51,874 nucleotides of DNA, taken from Rhodoplanes serenus. Lineage in GTDB: Bacteria > Pseudomonadota > Alphaproteobacteria > Rhizobiales > Xanthobacteraceae. Made by a program: the position numbers and the translations under genes. Within the stretch, counting starts at the first letter, position 1, and every line of letters starts with the position of its first letter. Below are positions 38,357 through 49,630 of the stretch, one piece after another. The DNA lies in the NCBI GenBank assembly GCA_945893145.1, contig CAMDDZ010000037.1, positions 1 through 51,874 on the forward strand. Direction: 5' to 3'. The notes beneath the pieces were generated by a model. It saw nothing but the letters and a program-made list of their open reading frames with translations. It was not told the DNA's origin and made no database searches.

Positions 38357-38524
38357 CGTTTGCGACAACCGTCGCGTAATCGGCAAAAGTTTCAACGCGT
38401 TAGTGGCCTATCATGATTGCGAACCGCATCATGATATATATTGGACCAAGTCGGCTGAGCGAAGACGAAGCGCGCGGCCGGAAGAGGCACTACCACCCAG
38501 TTCGACAACCACGGGGGTTCGACG

Positions 38525-39337
38525 ATGTCGGACTATGATCGTAACGCGTCTGCCGCGCAGTACGGACGGACATTCGGCCAAACTACGGTTGCCGTCGATG
38601 AAGGCCTGCGGGCCTATATGCTGCGCATCTACAACTACATGGTGCTCGGGCTCGCCATCACTGGCTTGGCGGCGCTCGGCATCTACATGCTCTCGATCAC
38701 CAGCGACGCATCGCTTGCCGCGCGTAGCGCGACCGGCGCGGCTTATGCGCTGCGTGGCGGCATGTTCCTGACCAAGATCGGCTACTACGCATTCGTGAGC
38801 CCGCTCAAATGGGCGATCATGCTGTCGCCGCTCGCCATCGTGTTCCTGCTGAGCTTCGGCATCGAGCGGATGCGCCCGGCGATGGCGCAGGTCATATTCT
38901 GGCTGTTTGCCGCGCTGATGGGGCTGTCGCTCGGCTCGATCTTCCTGATGTACACGCACACCTCGATTGTGCGGGTGTTCTTCATCACGGCGGCCTCGTT
39001 CGGCGCGCTCAGCCTGTGGGGCTACACCACCCAGCGTGACCTCACCGGCGTGGGCTCGTTCCTGCTCATGGGCCTGTTCGGCATCATCCTGGCGAGCTTG
39101 GTGAACCTGTTCTTGCAGGCGCAGATGCTGCAATGGATCATCTCGGTCGTCGGCGTGCTGATTTTCGCGGGCTTAACCGCCTACGACACGCAGCGCCTCA
39201 AGAGCGAATACCTCTACGGCGCGATGGATGGCGAGACGATGGAGCGCTCGGCGATCGTCGGCGCCCTGTCGCTCTACCTCAACTTCATCAACCTGTTCAC
39301 GCTGCTGTTGCAGCTCCTGGGACAGCGCGATGAATGA
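38525..39337 (+). CDS. Bax inhibitor-1 / YbhL family membrane protein (first copy)
   Basis: The 270-residue protein has seven membrane helices of the TMBIM/Bax-inhibitor-1 family: N-terminal VDEGLRAYMLRIYNYMVLGLAITG, a characteristic FFITAASFGALSLWGYTT, and G-L-T-A-Y-D-T-Q-R-L-K near the C-terminus. Bacterial members such as BsYetJ are pH-sensitive calcium leak channels; the two Asp residues that form the calcium gate are plausible but not verified. A paralogue follows. It is closed by a terminator at 39353. Confidence 0.92.
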   Translation: MSDYDRNASAAQYGRTFGQTTVAVDEGLRAYMLRIYNYMVLGLAITGLAALGIYMLSITSDASLAARSATGAAYALRGGMFLTKIGYYAFVSPLKWAIMLSPLAIVFLLSFGIERMRPAMAQVIFWLFAALMGLSLGSIFLMYTHTSIVRVFFITAASFGALSLWGYTTQRDLTGVGSFLLMGLFGIILASLVNLFLQAQMLQWIISVVGVLIFAGLTAYDTQRLKSEYLYGAMDGETMERSAIVGALSLYLNFINLFTLLLQLLGQRDE

Positions 39338-39352
39338 GTGCCGATAACGGAC

Positions 39353-39383
39353 GGCCCTGGCTCACCGCCAGGGCCTTTCGTTT
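39353..39383 (+). terminator. Rho-independent terminator after the first Bax inhibitor-1 gene
   Basis: Arms GGCCCTGGC (39353-39361) and GCCAGGGCC (39367-39375) with loop TCACC, followed by TTTCGTTT. It separates the two paralogues, so the second has its own promoter. Confidence 0.88.
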
Positions 39384-39569
39384 GCGCAGAGCGCCGCCCC
39401 AAGGCTTCAGCCAGCCCAAGGCCTTACGAGCCCAAAGCTTTATGAGGCAGCGCCTCGAAAAGCCAAATAAGATGCCGGCGTGAAACTTCGGTAACCATCG
39501 CTTGCCCGGCCGCCCCACCCATCTGGCGGACGGTTACACAAACCACTAGATTCACCGCGAAGACGCTGA

Positions 39570-39616
39570 CCGGCCCCATGGGCCGGCGCGCCAAGAGTGC
39601 CCGGCGGCAAGCCGGG
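39570..39616 (+). promoter_or_regulatory. Two hairpins in the 5' leader of the second Bax inhibitor-1 gene
   Basis: Hairpin 1 has arms CCGGCCC (39570-39576) and GGGCCGG (39580-39586); hairpin 2 has arms CCCGGC (39600-39605) and GCCGGG (39611-39616). They end right before the ribosome site GAGGGAAA. A ybhL leader RNA is known upstream of this family in alphaproteobacteria; identity with it is a guess not checked against a covariance model. Confidence 0.4.
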
Positions 39617-39634
39617 ATAACGAGGGAAACATCC

Positions 39635-40378
39635 ATGTCGGATTTCGATCGGAATATCGCAGCTCGCGGGAGCTTCGCCGACCGAGGAGTTGCGGTCGAC
39701 GTGGGCCTGCGCGCCCACATGCTCCGCGTTTATAACTACATGGCCGTTGCCGTGGCGCTGAGCGGCGCGGTCGCGTGGCTGACCTACAACGCAGCCGTTG
39801 ATTCGGCCAACCGCCTCACGCCGTTCGGCAAGGCCGTGTTCGGCGGCCCGTTGATGTGGGTGCTGCTGATCGGAACGATCGGACTGGTGTTCTTCATCAG
39901 CTGGCGCATCGACCGCCTGAAATTCACCACTGCGCTGACGCTGTTCATGATCTATGCCGCGTTGCTCGGCGTAACGCTCGCGCCGATCTTCGTGGTCTAC
40001 ACCGGCGCCTCGATCACCAAGGTGTTCTTCATCTCGGCGGCGTCCTTCGGCGCACTGAGCCTGTACGGCTACACCACGCAGCGCGACCTGTCGGCGATGG
40101 GAGCGTTCCTGATGATGGGCTTGTTCGGCCTGATCATCGCGAGCCTGGTCAACATCTTCCTGAAGTCGAGCGGGCTCGACTGGATCATCTCGATTGCCGG
40201 TGTCGGCATCTTCGCGGGTCTGACCGCTTGGGACACCCAGAAGATCAAGGAAATGTATGACGTCAACGACGACGGCACCGTCTCGGGCCGCAAGGCCGTG
40301 ATGGGCGCGCTGTCGCTCTACCTCGACTTCATCAACCTGTTCATCATGCTGCTGCGGTTGATCGGCGACCGCCGCTAA
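39635..40378 (+). CDS. Bax inhibitor-1 / YbhL family membrane protein (second copy)
   Basis: The 247-residue protein is a paralogue of the upstream gene, sharing VDVGLRAHMLRVYNYMAVAVALSG, FFISAASFGALSLYGYTTQRDL, and G-L-T-A-W-D-T-Q-K-I-K near the C-terminus. ATG 39635 has GAGGGA in front; the frame opens at 39578. It has its own leader with two hairpins and ends at a strong terminator. Two tandem copies suggest gene duplication with separate regulation. It is an inner-membrane protein, perhaps a pH-gated calcium leak channel. Confidence 0.92.
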   Translation: MSDFDRNIAARGSFADRGVAVDVGLRAHMLRVYNYMAVAVALSGAVAWLTYNAAVDSANRLTPFGKAVFGGPLMWVLLIGTIGLVFFISWRIDRLKFTTALTLFMIYAALLGVTLAPIFVVYTGASITKVFFISAASFGALSLYGYTTQRDLSAMGAFLMMGLFGLIIASLVNIFLKSSGLDWIISIAGVGIFAGLTAWDTQKIKEMYDVNDDGTVSGRKAVMGALSLYLDFINLFIMLLRLIGDRR

Positions 40379-40404
40379 GCTCGATCAGGACTGAACAATC
40401 GAAG

Positions 40405-40438
40405 ACGCCCCGGCCTCTCGCTGGGGCGTTTTTCTTTT
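40405..40438 (+). terminator. Rho-independent terminator after the second Bax inhibitor-1 gene
   Basis: Arms ACGCCCC (40405-40411) and GGGGCGT (40423-40429) are followed by TTTTCTTTT. The downstream end runs into a partial copy of the dispersed repeat. Confidence 0.88.
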
Positions 40439-40454
40439 CGGGATCATGCTCTAG
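40434..40454. repeat. Partial copy of the two-part repeat element
   Basis: CTTTTCGGGATCATGCTCTA is identical to the right end of the element at 14032-14096; the left part and front hairpin are absent. Confidence 0.8.
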
Positions 40455-40463
40455 ATTTTTGCA

Positions 40464-40991
40464 ATGTCCGTATCGATCCGCCCGGCCACACCCGCCGATA
40501 TCCCCGCCATCACGCGCATCTATGCCCATGCGGTCGCCACCGGCACGGCGTCGTTCGAGTACGAGTCGCCGAACGAAGCTGAAATGGCGCGCCGCCAGCA
40601 AGCGCTGTTCGATGGCGGCTTTCCATATCTTGTGGCCGAGCTCGATGGCGCCATTGCGGGCTACGCCTACGCCGGGCCCTACCGGCCGCGGGCGGCCTAT
40701 CGCTACAGCGTCGAGGATTCGATCTACGTGGCGCCCACGGCGCACCGGCGTGGCGTCGGACGCCTGCTACTCGACCGCCTGATCACGGACTGCGAGCAAC
40801 GCGGCTTCCGGCAAATGATCGCGGTGATCGGCGATTCGGCGCAGACGCCGTCGATCGAGCTGCACCGCGCCGCCGGCTTCCGCATGATCGGGAATATCGA
40901 GAACGTGGGCTACAAGTTCGAACGCTGGCTCGACAGCGTCCTGATGCAGCGCGCGCTCGGGCCGGGCGCTACGACGAAGCCAGACCGATAG
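40464..40991 (+). CDS. GNAT N-acetyltransferase (phosphinothricin/methionine sulfone type)
   Basis: The 175-residue protein resembles the Pat/MddA/YncA group of acetyltransferases: I-R-P-A-T-x-x-D-I-P-A-I-T-x-I-Y at the start, G-T-A-S-F-E, G-Y-A-Y-A-G-P-Y-R-P-R-A-A-Y, S-I-Y-V-A-P, the acetyl-CoA motif H-R-R-G-V-G-R-L-L-L, and E-L-H-R-A-A-G-F. Known relatives acetylate phosphinothricin-like or methionine sulfone/sulfoximine compounds. Exact substrate is not certain. Length and motif order are full. Confidence 0.88.
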   Translation: MSVSIRPATPADIPAITRIYAHAVATGTASFEYESPNEAEMARRQQALFDGGFPYLVAELDGAIAGYAYAGPYRPRAAYRYSVEDSIYVAPTAHRRGVGRLLLDRLITDCEQRGFRQMIAVIGDSAQTPSIELHRAAGFRMIGNIENVGYKFERWLDSVLMQRALGPGATTKPDR

Positions 40992-41000
40992 GCCTTTCCG

Positions 41001-41231
41001 CTAGGCAGCAGCTAAGACTGCCTTCTTAACCGCCTGCGGCAGCGCAATCGTACGGAAAAGCGCTTTCGGATAAAGATGGTCGTCCCCGGATTCATCGATG
41101 ATTCGGAGTAGACCGTGCTTCTCAGCTTCGCCATCGCGAAGTGCCACGTAAATCTTTCGCCGTTCGAGCGACACCGGGTGCCCGCCGTTGTCGATGCAAA
41201 CGAACAGTCGTTTTTGTTGCCGCTTTTTCAC
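41001..41231 (-). CDS. Small conserved hypothetical protein
   Basis: The 76-residue protein begins with a GTG and reads MKKRQQKRLFVCIDN; no domain is recognised. An L-Y-P-K-A-L-F-R segment near the C-terminus has a regular hydrophobic pattern. The ribosome site is poor, so the start is uncertain. Base composition is lower in GC than neighbours. It converges with the GNAT gene. Confidence 0.5.
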   Translation of the reverse strand: MKKRQQKRLFVCIDNGGHPVSLERRKIYVALRDGEAEKHGLLRIIDESGDDHLYPKALFRTIALPQAVKKAVLAAA

Positions 41232-41287
41232 GGGTGCTTCGTGTCGGGTTTATCCGACGAGATCAACGGCGCTGCAGGGCAGAAATT

Positions 41288-41656
41288 CTAGACTGCGACC
41301 AGGCTCACCGACTTGTCGATCGACCGCAGCACGCGGTCGAGCTCATGGCCGCGGCGTACGATCAGGCCGGTCGCCGAAACCACGCTGTAGGCGCCCTGGC
41401 GGCGCGCCAGCTTCGGATTTTTCTCGATGCGGTAGATCGGGACTTCGGACGAGCGCCGGAACACGGAAAACACGGCACGGTCTTTCAGGAAGTCGATGGC
41501 GTAATCGCGCCACTCACCGGCGGCGACCATCCGGCCATAGAGGCCCAGGATACGGTCGAGTTCGCGCCGCTCGAAGGTCACTCGGTTGCCGGAGGCGGCC
41601 GACCCAACACTGCCGCCCCCGTGAATCTGGCTCGGCTCGGTTTCGCCGAAGCTCAT
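41288..41656 (-). CDS. DUF2794 domain protein
   Basis: The 122-residue protein matches DUF2794, a family limited to alphaproteobacteria: VTFERRELDRILGLYGRMVAAGEWRDYAIDF, then A-V-F-S-V-F-R-R, Y-R-I-E-K-N-P and S-A-T-G. Function is unknown. AAAGGAGG lies before the ATG. No signal peptide or membrane helix is present. Confidence 0.9.
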   Translation of the reverse strand: MSFGETEPSQIHGGGSVGSAASGNRVTFERRELDRILGLYGRMVAAGEWRDYAIDFLKDRAVFSVFRRSSEVPIYRIEKNPKLARRQGAYSVVSATGLIVRRGHELDRVLRSIDKSVSLVAV

Positions 41657-42025
41657 GCGGCGCCTCCTTTTGTCATCTCATCGTTATGATCGCGCCAGAA
41701 GCGAGCAACAGCAAGGGCTTAGCGAAAAGGCCGCGTGATCACGAATTCGTTAATGAAATCATAATGCTGCCCAATTTCAGCCAAGCCGAAGCCCACCTGA
41801 CCCGTATGATGATCAACAGTTGCCTCAGGCCCGGTTCGCCACGAGTTCCGGATTCCTCAGCCCCCCAGCCCCCCGGGGCTCTAACGGACCGGGCCAGTTG
41901 TTTCCGCGTACGGTTCAATCCCCCAACGCGTCTGGGCCGGCTTCACCGCCGGCCCATTTTTTTGTGCGCGCGAGTTCGGGCGGCGATCCGAATCCGATCC
42001 ATTCTCTTCGAAAAAATAGTTGGCT
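41657..42025 (+). other. Intergenic region with signs of a small RNA
   Basis: No protein gene is supported. The plus strand has a CATAAT box at 41760-41765, an 8-bp stem GGCCCGGT (41828-41835) / ACCGGGCC (41888-41895), a palindrome AGCCCCCCGGGGCT (41867-41880), and a rho-independent terminator at 41933-41963. Neighbouring genes are on the minus strand, so the terminator most likely ends an unannotated RNA of roughly 190 nt. Confidence 0.45.
41933..41963 (+). terminator. Orphan plus-strand rho-independent terminator
   Basis: Arms TGGGCCGGC (41933-41941) and GCCGGCCCA (41948-41956), loop TTCACC, followed by seven T. No plus-strand gene precedes it within more than 900 bp. Confidence 0.88.
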
Positions 42026-42784
42026 CTAGCGGATGGCGATTTGCGACGCGCCCAGCATGAGCTTGGGGGACGCCGCGACACCGTTCTGGACCACCACAGC
42101 AACCGAATCGATGTCGCCGTTCTGAATGCTGGAGAGCGGCACGCTGAACGATTGCGTCTTGCCGTTCCACTCGCCGAGTCTGACCCAGCGCCGCACCACG
42201 TTGGTGTAGGTGATCGTGTGCCCGACGTTTTCGCCGCGCCCAATGGGAACCGCGACGGACTTGGTGATCGGACAAAGCCAGACTTCGGCCTGGCCGGTCT
42301 CATTGGCGCTCGCCGGCACTTTCACCGTGATGATGCCATCGGCCACCGACATGGTGACCGGCAGCGTCAGCGGATGCGCGCGCTGAGTGGTTTCTTTGAT
42401 GGTGCGCTCGATCGCGGCCTTGTCGCTGCCCAGCGCATGGGCGATGCCGTTGATCACGACCTGCGGCGTGTAAACTTCACGGTCGCCGCGCGCGCCGGCG
42501 TAAGCGCGCTGCCGCTTGGTATGGCCATGCAGCGCCAGCGTGTCCTTCCAGCCGAGATAATCCCAGTAATCGACCGCGAGCGACATCACGATCAGCGTCG
42601 GATCCTGGGCAAGCTCCGCCATCAACTTGTCAGCCGGCGGACAGGACGAACAGCCCTGGCTGGTGAACAGCTCGATCACCGAGCGCGGCGGCGCCTGAAG
42701 CTCTCGGGGAGCAGACGAGGCCCGCGCCGCCAGCACGGCGAGGCAGGCAAACGCCAGCGTGGATGCCATGCGAAGATGGGCCAT
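42026..42784 (-). CDS. DUF1223 thioredoxin-fold protein
   Basis: The 252-residue protein has a signal peptide (about 1-25) and the DUF1223 motif V-I-E-L-F-T-S-Q-G-C45-S-S-C48-P-P-A-D, followed by W-D-Y-L-G-W-K-D and T-P-Q-V-V-I-N-G. The C-x-x-C suggests a thioredoxin-like redox site in the periplasm. Function is not established. It is downstream of acnA on the same strand with a 229-bp gap. Confidence 0.9.
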   Translation of the reverse strand: MAHLRMASTLAFACLAVLAARASSAPRELQAPPRSVIELFTSQGCSSCPPADKLMAELAQDPTLIVMSLAVDYWDYLGWKDTLALHGHTKRQRAYAGARGDREVYTPQVVINGIAHALGSDKAAIERTIKETTQRAHPLTLPVTMSVADGIITVKVPASANETGQAEVWLCPITKSVAVPIGRGENVGHTITYTNVVRRWVRLGEWNGKTQSFSVPLSSIQNGDIDSVAVVVQNGVAASPKLMLGASQIAIR

Positions 42785-42990
42785 GACGATCTCAAATGCC
42801 TTTCCAGCCCCGCGCCCGCATCAGTCTAGCGCTCCGAACCCGAAGTCCGCATGAGAGTGTACCGCGAATGTGTTGCGAACTTCGAAATCCGGACCCGAGC
42901 GCTAGCTAGTCATATGGAGATAGGCCATCACCTGCCACTCACTTCGGAGTGAGGCTGGCCGTTGGGCTGCGTGGGTTTTGGCCCACCGGC

Positions 42991-43009
42991 GGCGGCCAAG
43001 GAGGCCGCC
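42991..43009 (-). terminator. Hairpin after acnA
   Basis: Arms GGCGGCC (42991-42997) and GGCCGCC (43003-43009) start only a few bases beyond the acnA stop. No T tract follows on the minus strand, so it may stabilise the transcript rather than stop it. Confidence 0.4.
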
Positions 43010-43013
43010 GCGT

Positions 43014-45797
<2,784 letters not shown>

Positions 45798-46088
45798 GAC
45801 GACGGTTTCCATCCCAAGACGCGGGAGCGCCGTTCGGTCCCTGGTAAGTATCTACCAGCACTAGACTTTTACGCCCCCGAGCCGCTGCCTGGCACAGACG
45901 CTTCAGCGCCGCGCGGCCAGTCGGCTTATAAGGGCTTTTTGCGCGATCTGCTAGGACAACCAGAACTGCCAACAGGATGGGGGCTGTATTGCAGGATTGT
46001 TGGTGCTTGGCCTGCCCCGGGCGACCGGCTGCGGCCGCTCGCCGGTCCTATTCCCCAGAGTTTTTGAGGGCCTTTCCGGGCGGTACCC

Positions 46089-46709
46089 ATGCGGCTTGAG
46101 GGGCGCGATCTGGCCTGCATCCGGGGCGGCCGGGAGGTCTTCGCCGGGGTTGGCTTTGCGGCCGCCGGCGGCGAGGCTCTGGTTGTGACCGGCCGGAACG
46201 GCACCGGCAAGTCGTCCCTGCTGCGCATGATCGCGGGCTTTGTGCGGGTCGCGGCGGGACGCCTGGACCTTGAGGGCGGTGCCCCGGAGCACACGCTGGC
46301 CGAGCAGGCACATTACCTTGGCCACCAGGACGCGCTTAAGCCGTCGCTGACGGCGATGGAAAACCTCTCGTTCTGGTCGAGCTATTTGGGCAGCGGCCAA
46401 GAGGTCCAAGAGGTCGAAGCCCCGATGGCCGCACTCGCGGCCGTTGGGCTTGAGGCGGTGGCTGGGTTTCCCGCCGCCTATCTGTCCGCCGGCCAGCGCC
46501 GACGGCTTTCGATCGCGCGGCTCGTTGCCGTCAAGCGGCCGATCTGGCTGCTCGACGAGCCGACCACGGCGCTCGACCGGCCGGCGCAGGAGCGCCTCAG
46601 CGAATTGATGGGAGCGCATCTGGCCGGCGGCGGACTGATCGTCGCCGCGGCACACGGCGCGATCGGCCTGGAGCGGGCCAAAGAGCTCCATCTGGGAGAT
46701 GACGCATGA
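46089..46709 (+). CDS. ccmA: Cytochrome c biogenesis heme exporter ATPase
   Basis: CcmA is the ATPase of the CcmABCD complex that releases holo-CcmE. The 206-residue protein has Walker A G35-RNGTGKS-42, signature Y-L-S-A-G-Q-R-R-R at 131-139 and Walker B I-W-L-L-D-E at 152-157. Its last bases overlap ccmB (ATGA). It leads the ccmABCDG operon. Confidence 0.95.
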   Translation: MRLEGRDLACIRGGREVFAGVGFAAAGGEALVVTGRNGTGKSSLLRMIAGFVRVAAGRLDLEGGAPEHTLAEQAHYLGHQDALKPSLTAMENLSFWSSYLGSGQEVQEVEAPMAALAAVGLEAVAGFPAAYLSAGQRRRLSIARLVAVKRPIWLLDEPTTALDRPAQERLSELMGAHLAGGGLIVAAAHGAIGLERAKELHLGDDA

Positions 46710-47374
46710 CCGCGCTCTCCGCGTTGTTCGTGCGCGACATTAAGCTCGCGGTCCGCGTTGGCGGCGGCGCCGGGATCGGCGTGTTGTTCTTTCTGATTGT
46801 GGTGACGCTGACGCCGTTCGCTATCGGCCCCGATTTGAACCTGCTCGGCCGCATCGGGCCGGCGATCCTCTGGCTCGGCGCGCTGCTCGCAAGCCTGCTC
46901 ACCCTCGACCGCCTGCTCACAGCCGACGCCGAGGACGGCTCGCTCGACCTCATCCTGACCGGCGGCACGCCGCTCGAGCTTGCGGTGGCGGTCAAGGCGC
47001 TGGCGCAATGGCTCACCACCGGGCTGCCGCTGGTGATCGCGACGCCGTTCTTCGGCCTGCTTCTCAATCTCGATCTGCGCACCAGCACAGCCGTCGCGCT
47101 GACGTTGCTCGCCGGCACGCCGGCCCTCACCTTCATCGGCCTGATCGGCGCGGCACTCGCGGTGTCGCTGCGGCGCGGCGGGCTCCTGCTCGCCGTGCTG
47201 GTGCTGCCGCTGACCGTACCGGTGCTGATCTTCGGCGTAGCCGCCTCCAATGCCGCCATCGTGGGGCCGCTGCCGTTCGGCACGCCGTTCACGATCCTGT
47301 GTGCGCTGACGCTGGTCGCCATGGTGCTCGGCACGTTTGCTGCGGGCACGGCGTTGCGTCATGCGATGGAGTGA
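46706..47374 (+). CDS. ccmB: Heme exporter membrane subunit
   Basis: The 222-residue protein has six hydrophobic helices with the CcmB pattern: [10 protein letters not shown] at the start, [14 protein letters not shown], and [11 protein letters not shown]. It pairs with CcmA in the inner membrane. Its start overlaps ccmA by 4 bp. Confidence 0.95.
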   Translation: MTALSALFVRDIKLAVRVGGGAGIGVLFFLIVVTLTPFAIGPDLNLLGRIGPAILWLGALLASLLTLDRLLTADAEDGSLDLILTGGTPLELAVAVKALAQWLTTGLPLVIATPFFGLLLNLDLRTSTAVALTLLAGTPALTFIGLIGAALAVSLRRGGLLLAVLVLPLTVPVLIFGVAASNAAIVGPLPFGTPFTILCALTLVAMVLGTFAAGTALRHAME

Positions 47375-47451
47375 CGCGATGGCATGCACTACACTCGTCA
47401 CATTGCATCCACGATGTCCGCGTCCCTGACCGCCACACCAAGCCGATCACC

Positions 47452-48192
47452 ATGCCGATCATCGATCTCGCCAATCCAACGCGCTTTCTCTCGCTCGCCG
47501 AACGGGCATTGCCGTGGCTCGCCGGCACGACGGCGATTGCGTTCGCCATCGGGCTGAACCTCGCCTGGACCGCGCCCGACGACTACCAGCAGGGCGCGAC
47601 GGTGAAGATCATGTTCATCCATGTGCCGTCGGCGTGGCTCGCCATGGGGTGCTGGGCGCTGATGTCCATCGCGGCGCTCGGCACGCTGGTGTGGCGCCAT
47701 CCGCTCGCCGACGTCGCCGCCAAAGCGGCCGCCCCGATCGGCGCGGCGCTGACGTTGCTCTGCCTCGTGACCGGTTCGCTGTGGGGCCGGCCGATGTGGG
47801 GAGCCTATTGGGTGTGGGACGCGCGCCTGACATCGGTGCTTGTGCTGTTCCTGATGTATCTCGGCGTGATCGCGCTGTGGCGCACCGTGGACGATCCGGC
47901 GCGCGCCGGACGCGCGGTTGCGATCCTGACCCTCGTCGGCGCCATCAACCTGCCGATCATCAAGTGGTCGGTGGATTGGTGGAACACGCTGCACCAGCCA
48001 GCTTCGGTGGTGCGGCTCGGCGGCGCCGCGATCCACCCAACGATCCTCTGGCCGTTGCTGATGATGGCGCTCGCCTTCGTGCTGCTGTTCGTCACGCTGC
48101 ACCTCGCCGCCATGCGCAACGAAATCCTGCGCCGTCGCGTGCGCACCTTGATGCTGATGCAGGCGCAGGCCGCGCCGGGGAGCGGGGCGTGA
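47452..48192 (+). CDS. ccmC: Heme lyase subunit, heme handling
   Basis: CcmC binds heme at the periplasmic face and transfers it to CcmE. The 246-residue protein has six helices, a WGxxW-like loop (W-G-A-Y-W-V-W-D-A-R) and the W-W-N-T-L-H-Q-P-A-S motif with its axial His. The frame opens at 47008, but ATG 47452 is the family's start. A 77-bp gap precedes it. Its stop overlaps the ccmD start. Confidence 0.95.
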   Translation: MPIIDLANPTRFLSLAERALPWLAGTTAIAFAIGLNLAWTAPDDYQQGATVKIMFIHVPSAWLAMGCWALMSIAALGTLVWRHPLADVAAKAAAPIGAALTLLCLVTGSLWGRPMWGAYWVWDARLTSVLVLFLMYLGVIALWRTVDDPARAGRAVAILTLVGAINLPIIKWSVDWWNTLHQPASVVRLGGAAIHPTILWPLLMMALAFVLLFVTLHLAAMRNEILRRRVRTLMLMQAQAAPGSGA

Positions 48193-48368
48193 ATCTCGGA
48201 CCGCACGCCGTCTTCATCGAGCTCGCCTATGGCATAGCGGCGCTGATTGTCGCTGCACTGGCAGCCTGGGTGGTGCTGGATTATCGCGCGCAGAAGCGAA
48301 GCCTCGAAGCGCTGGAAGTGCGCGGCGTCACGCGGCGCTCGGAGCGCCCGGCCGGAAAGACGGCATGA
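48189..48368 (+). CDS. ccmD: Heme exporter small subunit
   Basis: The 59-residue protein starts with GTG overlapping the ccmC stop (GTGA at 48189-48192). One membrane helix (IELAYGIAALIVAALAAWVVL) is followed by a basic tail (DYRAQKRSLEALE), as in CcmD. It links CcmC to CcmE for heme release. Its stop overlaps ccmG by ATGA. The usual Y-x-x-x-R-A-Q pattern is present. Confidence 0.93.
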   Translation: MNLGPHAVFIELAYGIAALIVAALAAWVVLDYRAQKRSLEALEVRGVTRRSERPAGKTA

Positions 48369-48970
48369 GCGCCGCGCCGAACCAAAGCACCACCAGCGCA
48401 AATCAACCGCCGGTGTGGCGGCGTCTGATCGTGCTGCTGCCGCTCGTCATTTTCCTCGGATTGGCGGCGCTGTTTTTTTTCCGCCTGGGCTCAGGCGATC
48501 CGTCGCGCATTCCATCCGCGCTGATCGGCAAGCCTGCGCCCCGCACCGAATTCCCGGCACTCCCCGGCCTGGTGCGCGATGGCACACCGGTGCCCGGCAT
48601 TGCCAGCGCCGATTTCACCGGCGCGGTGACGCTGATGAACGTGTGGGCGGCGTGGTGCGCGCCGTGCCGGGCGGAGGCGCCGCTGCTGATGAAACTTGCC
48701 GCCGACAGGCGCATCCGGCTGGTCGGCATCAACTACAAGGACAATGCGGACAACGCGCGCCGCTTTCTCGGCCGCTACGGCAATCCGTTTACCGCAGTCG
48801 GCGTCGATCCCAATGGCCGCGCCTCGTTCGACTGGGGCGTCTATGGCGTGCCGGAGACGTTTCTGATCGGCCGCGACGGCAAGATTGCCTACAAGCTGGT
48901 GGGCGAGGTCACGGCGGACAATCTTGAATCGATCATCAAGCCGATGGTCGAAAAGCTGCTCGCCAACTGA
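48365..48970 (+). CDS. ccmG: Thiol:disulfide interchange protein DsbE/CcmG
   Basis: CcmG keeps apocytochrome c cysteines reduced for heme ligation. The 201-residue protein has an N-terminal membrane anchor (about 20-40) and a periplasmic thioredoxin fold with W-A-A-W-C98-A-P-C101, then G-V-Y-G-V-P-E-T-F-L-I-G with cis-proline. It ends the ccm operon, with ispZ convergent. Confidence 0.95.
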   Translation: MSAAPNQSTTSANQPPVWRRLIVLLPLVIFLGLAALFFFRLGSGDPSRIPSALIGKPAPRTEFPALPGLVRDGTPVPGIASADFTGAVTLMNVWAAWCAPCRAEAPLLMKLAADRRIRLVGINYKDNADNARRFLGRYGNPFTAVGVDPNGRASFDWGVYGVPETFLIGRDGKIAYKLVGEVTADNLESIIKPMVEKLLAN

Positions 48971-48985
48971 GCTGCTACGGCTGCG

Positions 48986-49621
48986 CTATGGCTTGGCCTC
49001 GTCCTTGGCGCCGGCGTCGTATTTTGTCAGCAGCGGATATTGCATGATCGCGAACACGAACGTCAGCGGGATCACGCATGCCTTGGCGGTGATCCAGAAC
49101 GTGGTCGTCTGCGTGCGCCAGATGATCTCATTGAGCACGGCGAGCGCGAGGAAAAACACCGCCCAGCGCAGGCTGAGCTTGCGCCAGCCTTCCTCGGTGA
49201 GGTTGAACGCCTGATCGAACACCCTCGCGAGCAGCGGCTTGCGCAGGATCAGCCCGCCGAACAGCGCGGCCGCGAACAGCAGATAGATGATGGTCGGCTT
49301 GAGCTTGATGAAGGTTTCGTTTTGCAGGAACAGCGTCAGCCCGCCAAACACCACCACCACCAGGGCCGTCACCAGCGGCATCACCGGCAGATGCCGGGTC
49401 AGCGCATAGGACACCGCCAGCGCCACGATGATCGCCACCATGAACACCGCGGTGGCAACGAAAATGCCCGCCCGCTCGCCATGTGCGATCGCATCCGGCA
49501 TGAGCGGTGCAAACAACGGCTCGAACAGGGTGGGCTTCCAGTAGGCGATGAAGAACAGCAGCAGCGGCCCAAGATCGAGCGCGAGCTTGAGCAGCGGATT
49601 GAGTTGCGGCTTGTCGGTCAT
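48986..49621 (-). CDS. ispZ: Septation protein A / inner membrane protein YciB
   Basis: The 211-residue protein has five to six membrane helices with the YciB/IspZ signature: L-K-L-A-L-D-L-G-P-L-L-L-F-F near the N-terminus, then G-L-I-L-R-K-P-L and W-R-K-L-S-L-R-W. It is linked to septation and envelope integrity. It lies 9 bp after the MATE gene, in the ftsY-MATE-ispZ cluster. The ribosome site is weak. Confidence 0.93.
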   Translation of the reverse strand: MTDKPQLNPLLKLALDLGPLLLFFIAYWKPTLFEPLFAPLMPDAIAHGERAGIFVATAVFMVAIIVALAVSYALTRHLPVMPLVTALVVVVFGGLTLFLQNETFIKLKPTIIYLLFAAALFGGLILRKPLLARVFDQAFNLTEEGWRKLSLRWAVFFLALAVLNEIIWRTQTTTFWITAKACVIPLTFVFAIMQYPLLTKYDAGAKDEAKP

Positions 49622-49630
49622 CGGAATGGT

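Noticed and set aside
41912..41924. GGTTCAATCCCCC as a tRNA T-arm
   Set aside because: The flanking bases do not form a T stem and no acceptor, D or anticodon arm can be drawn.
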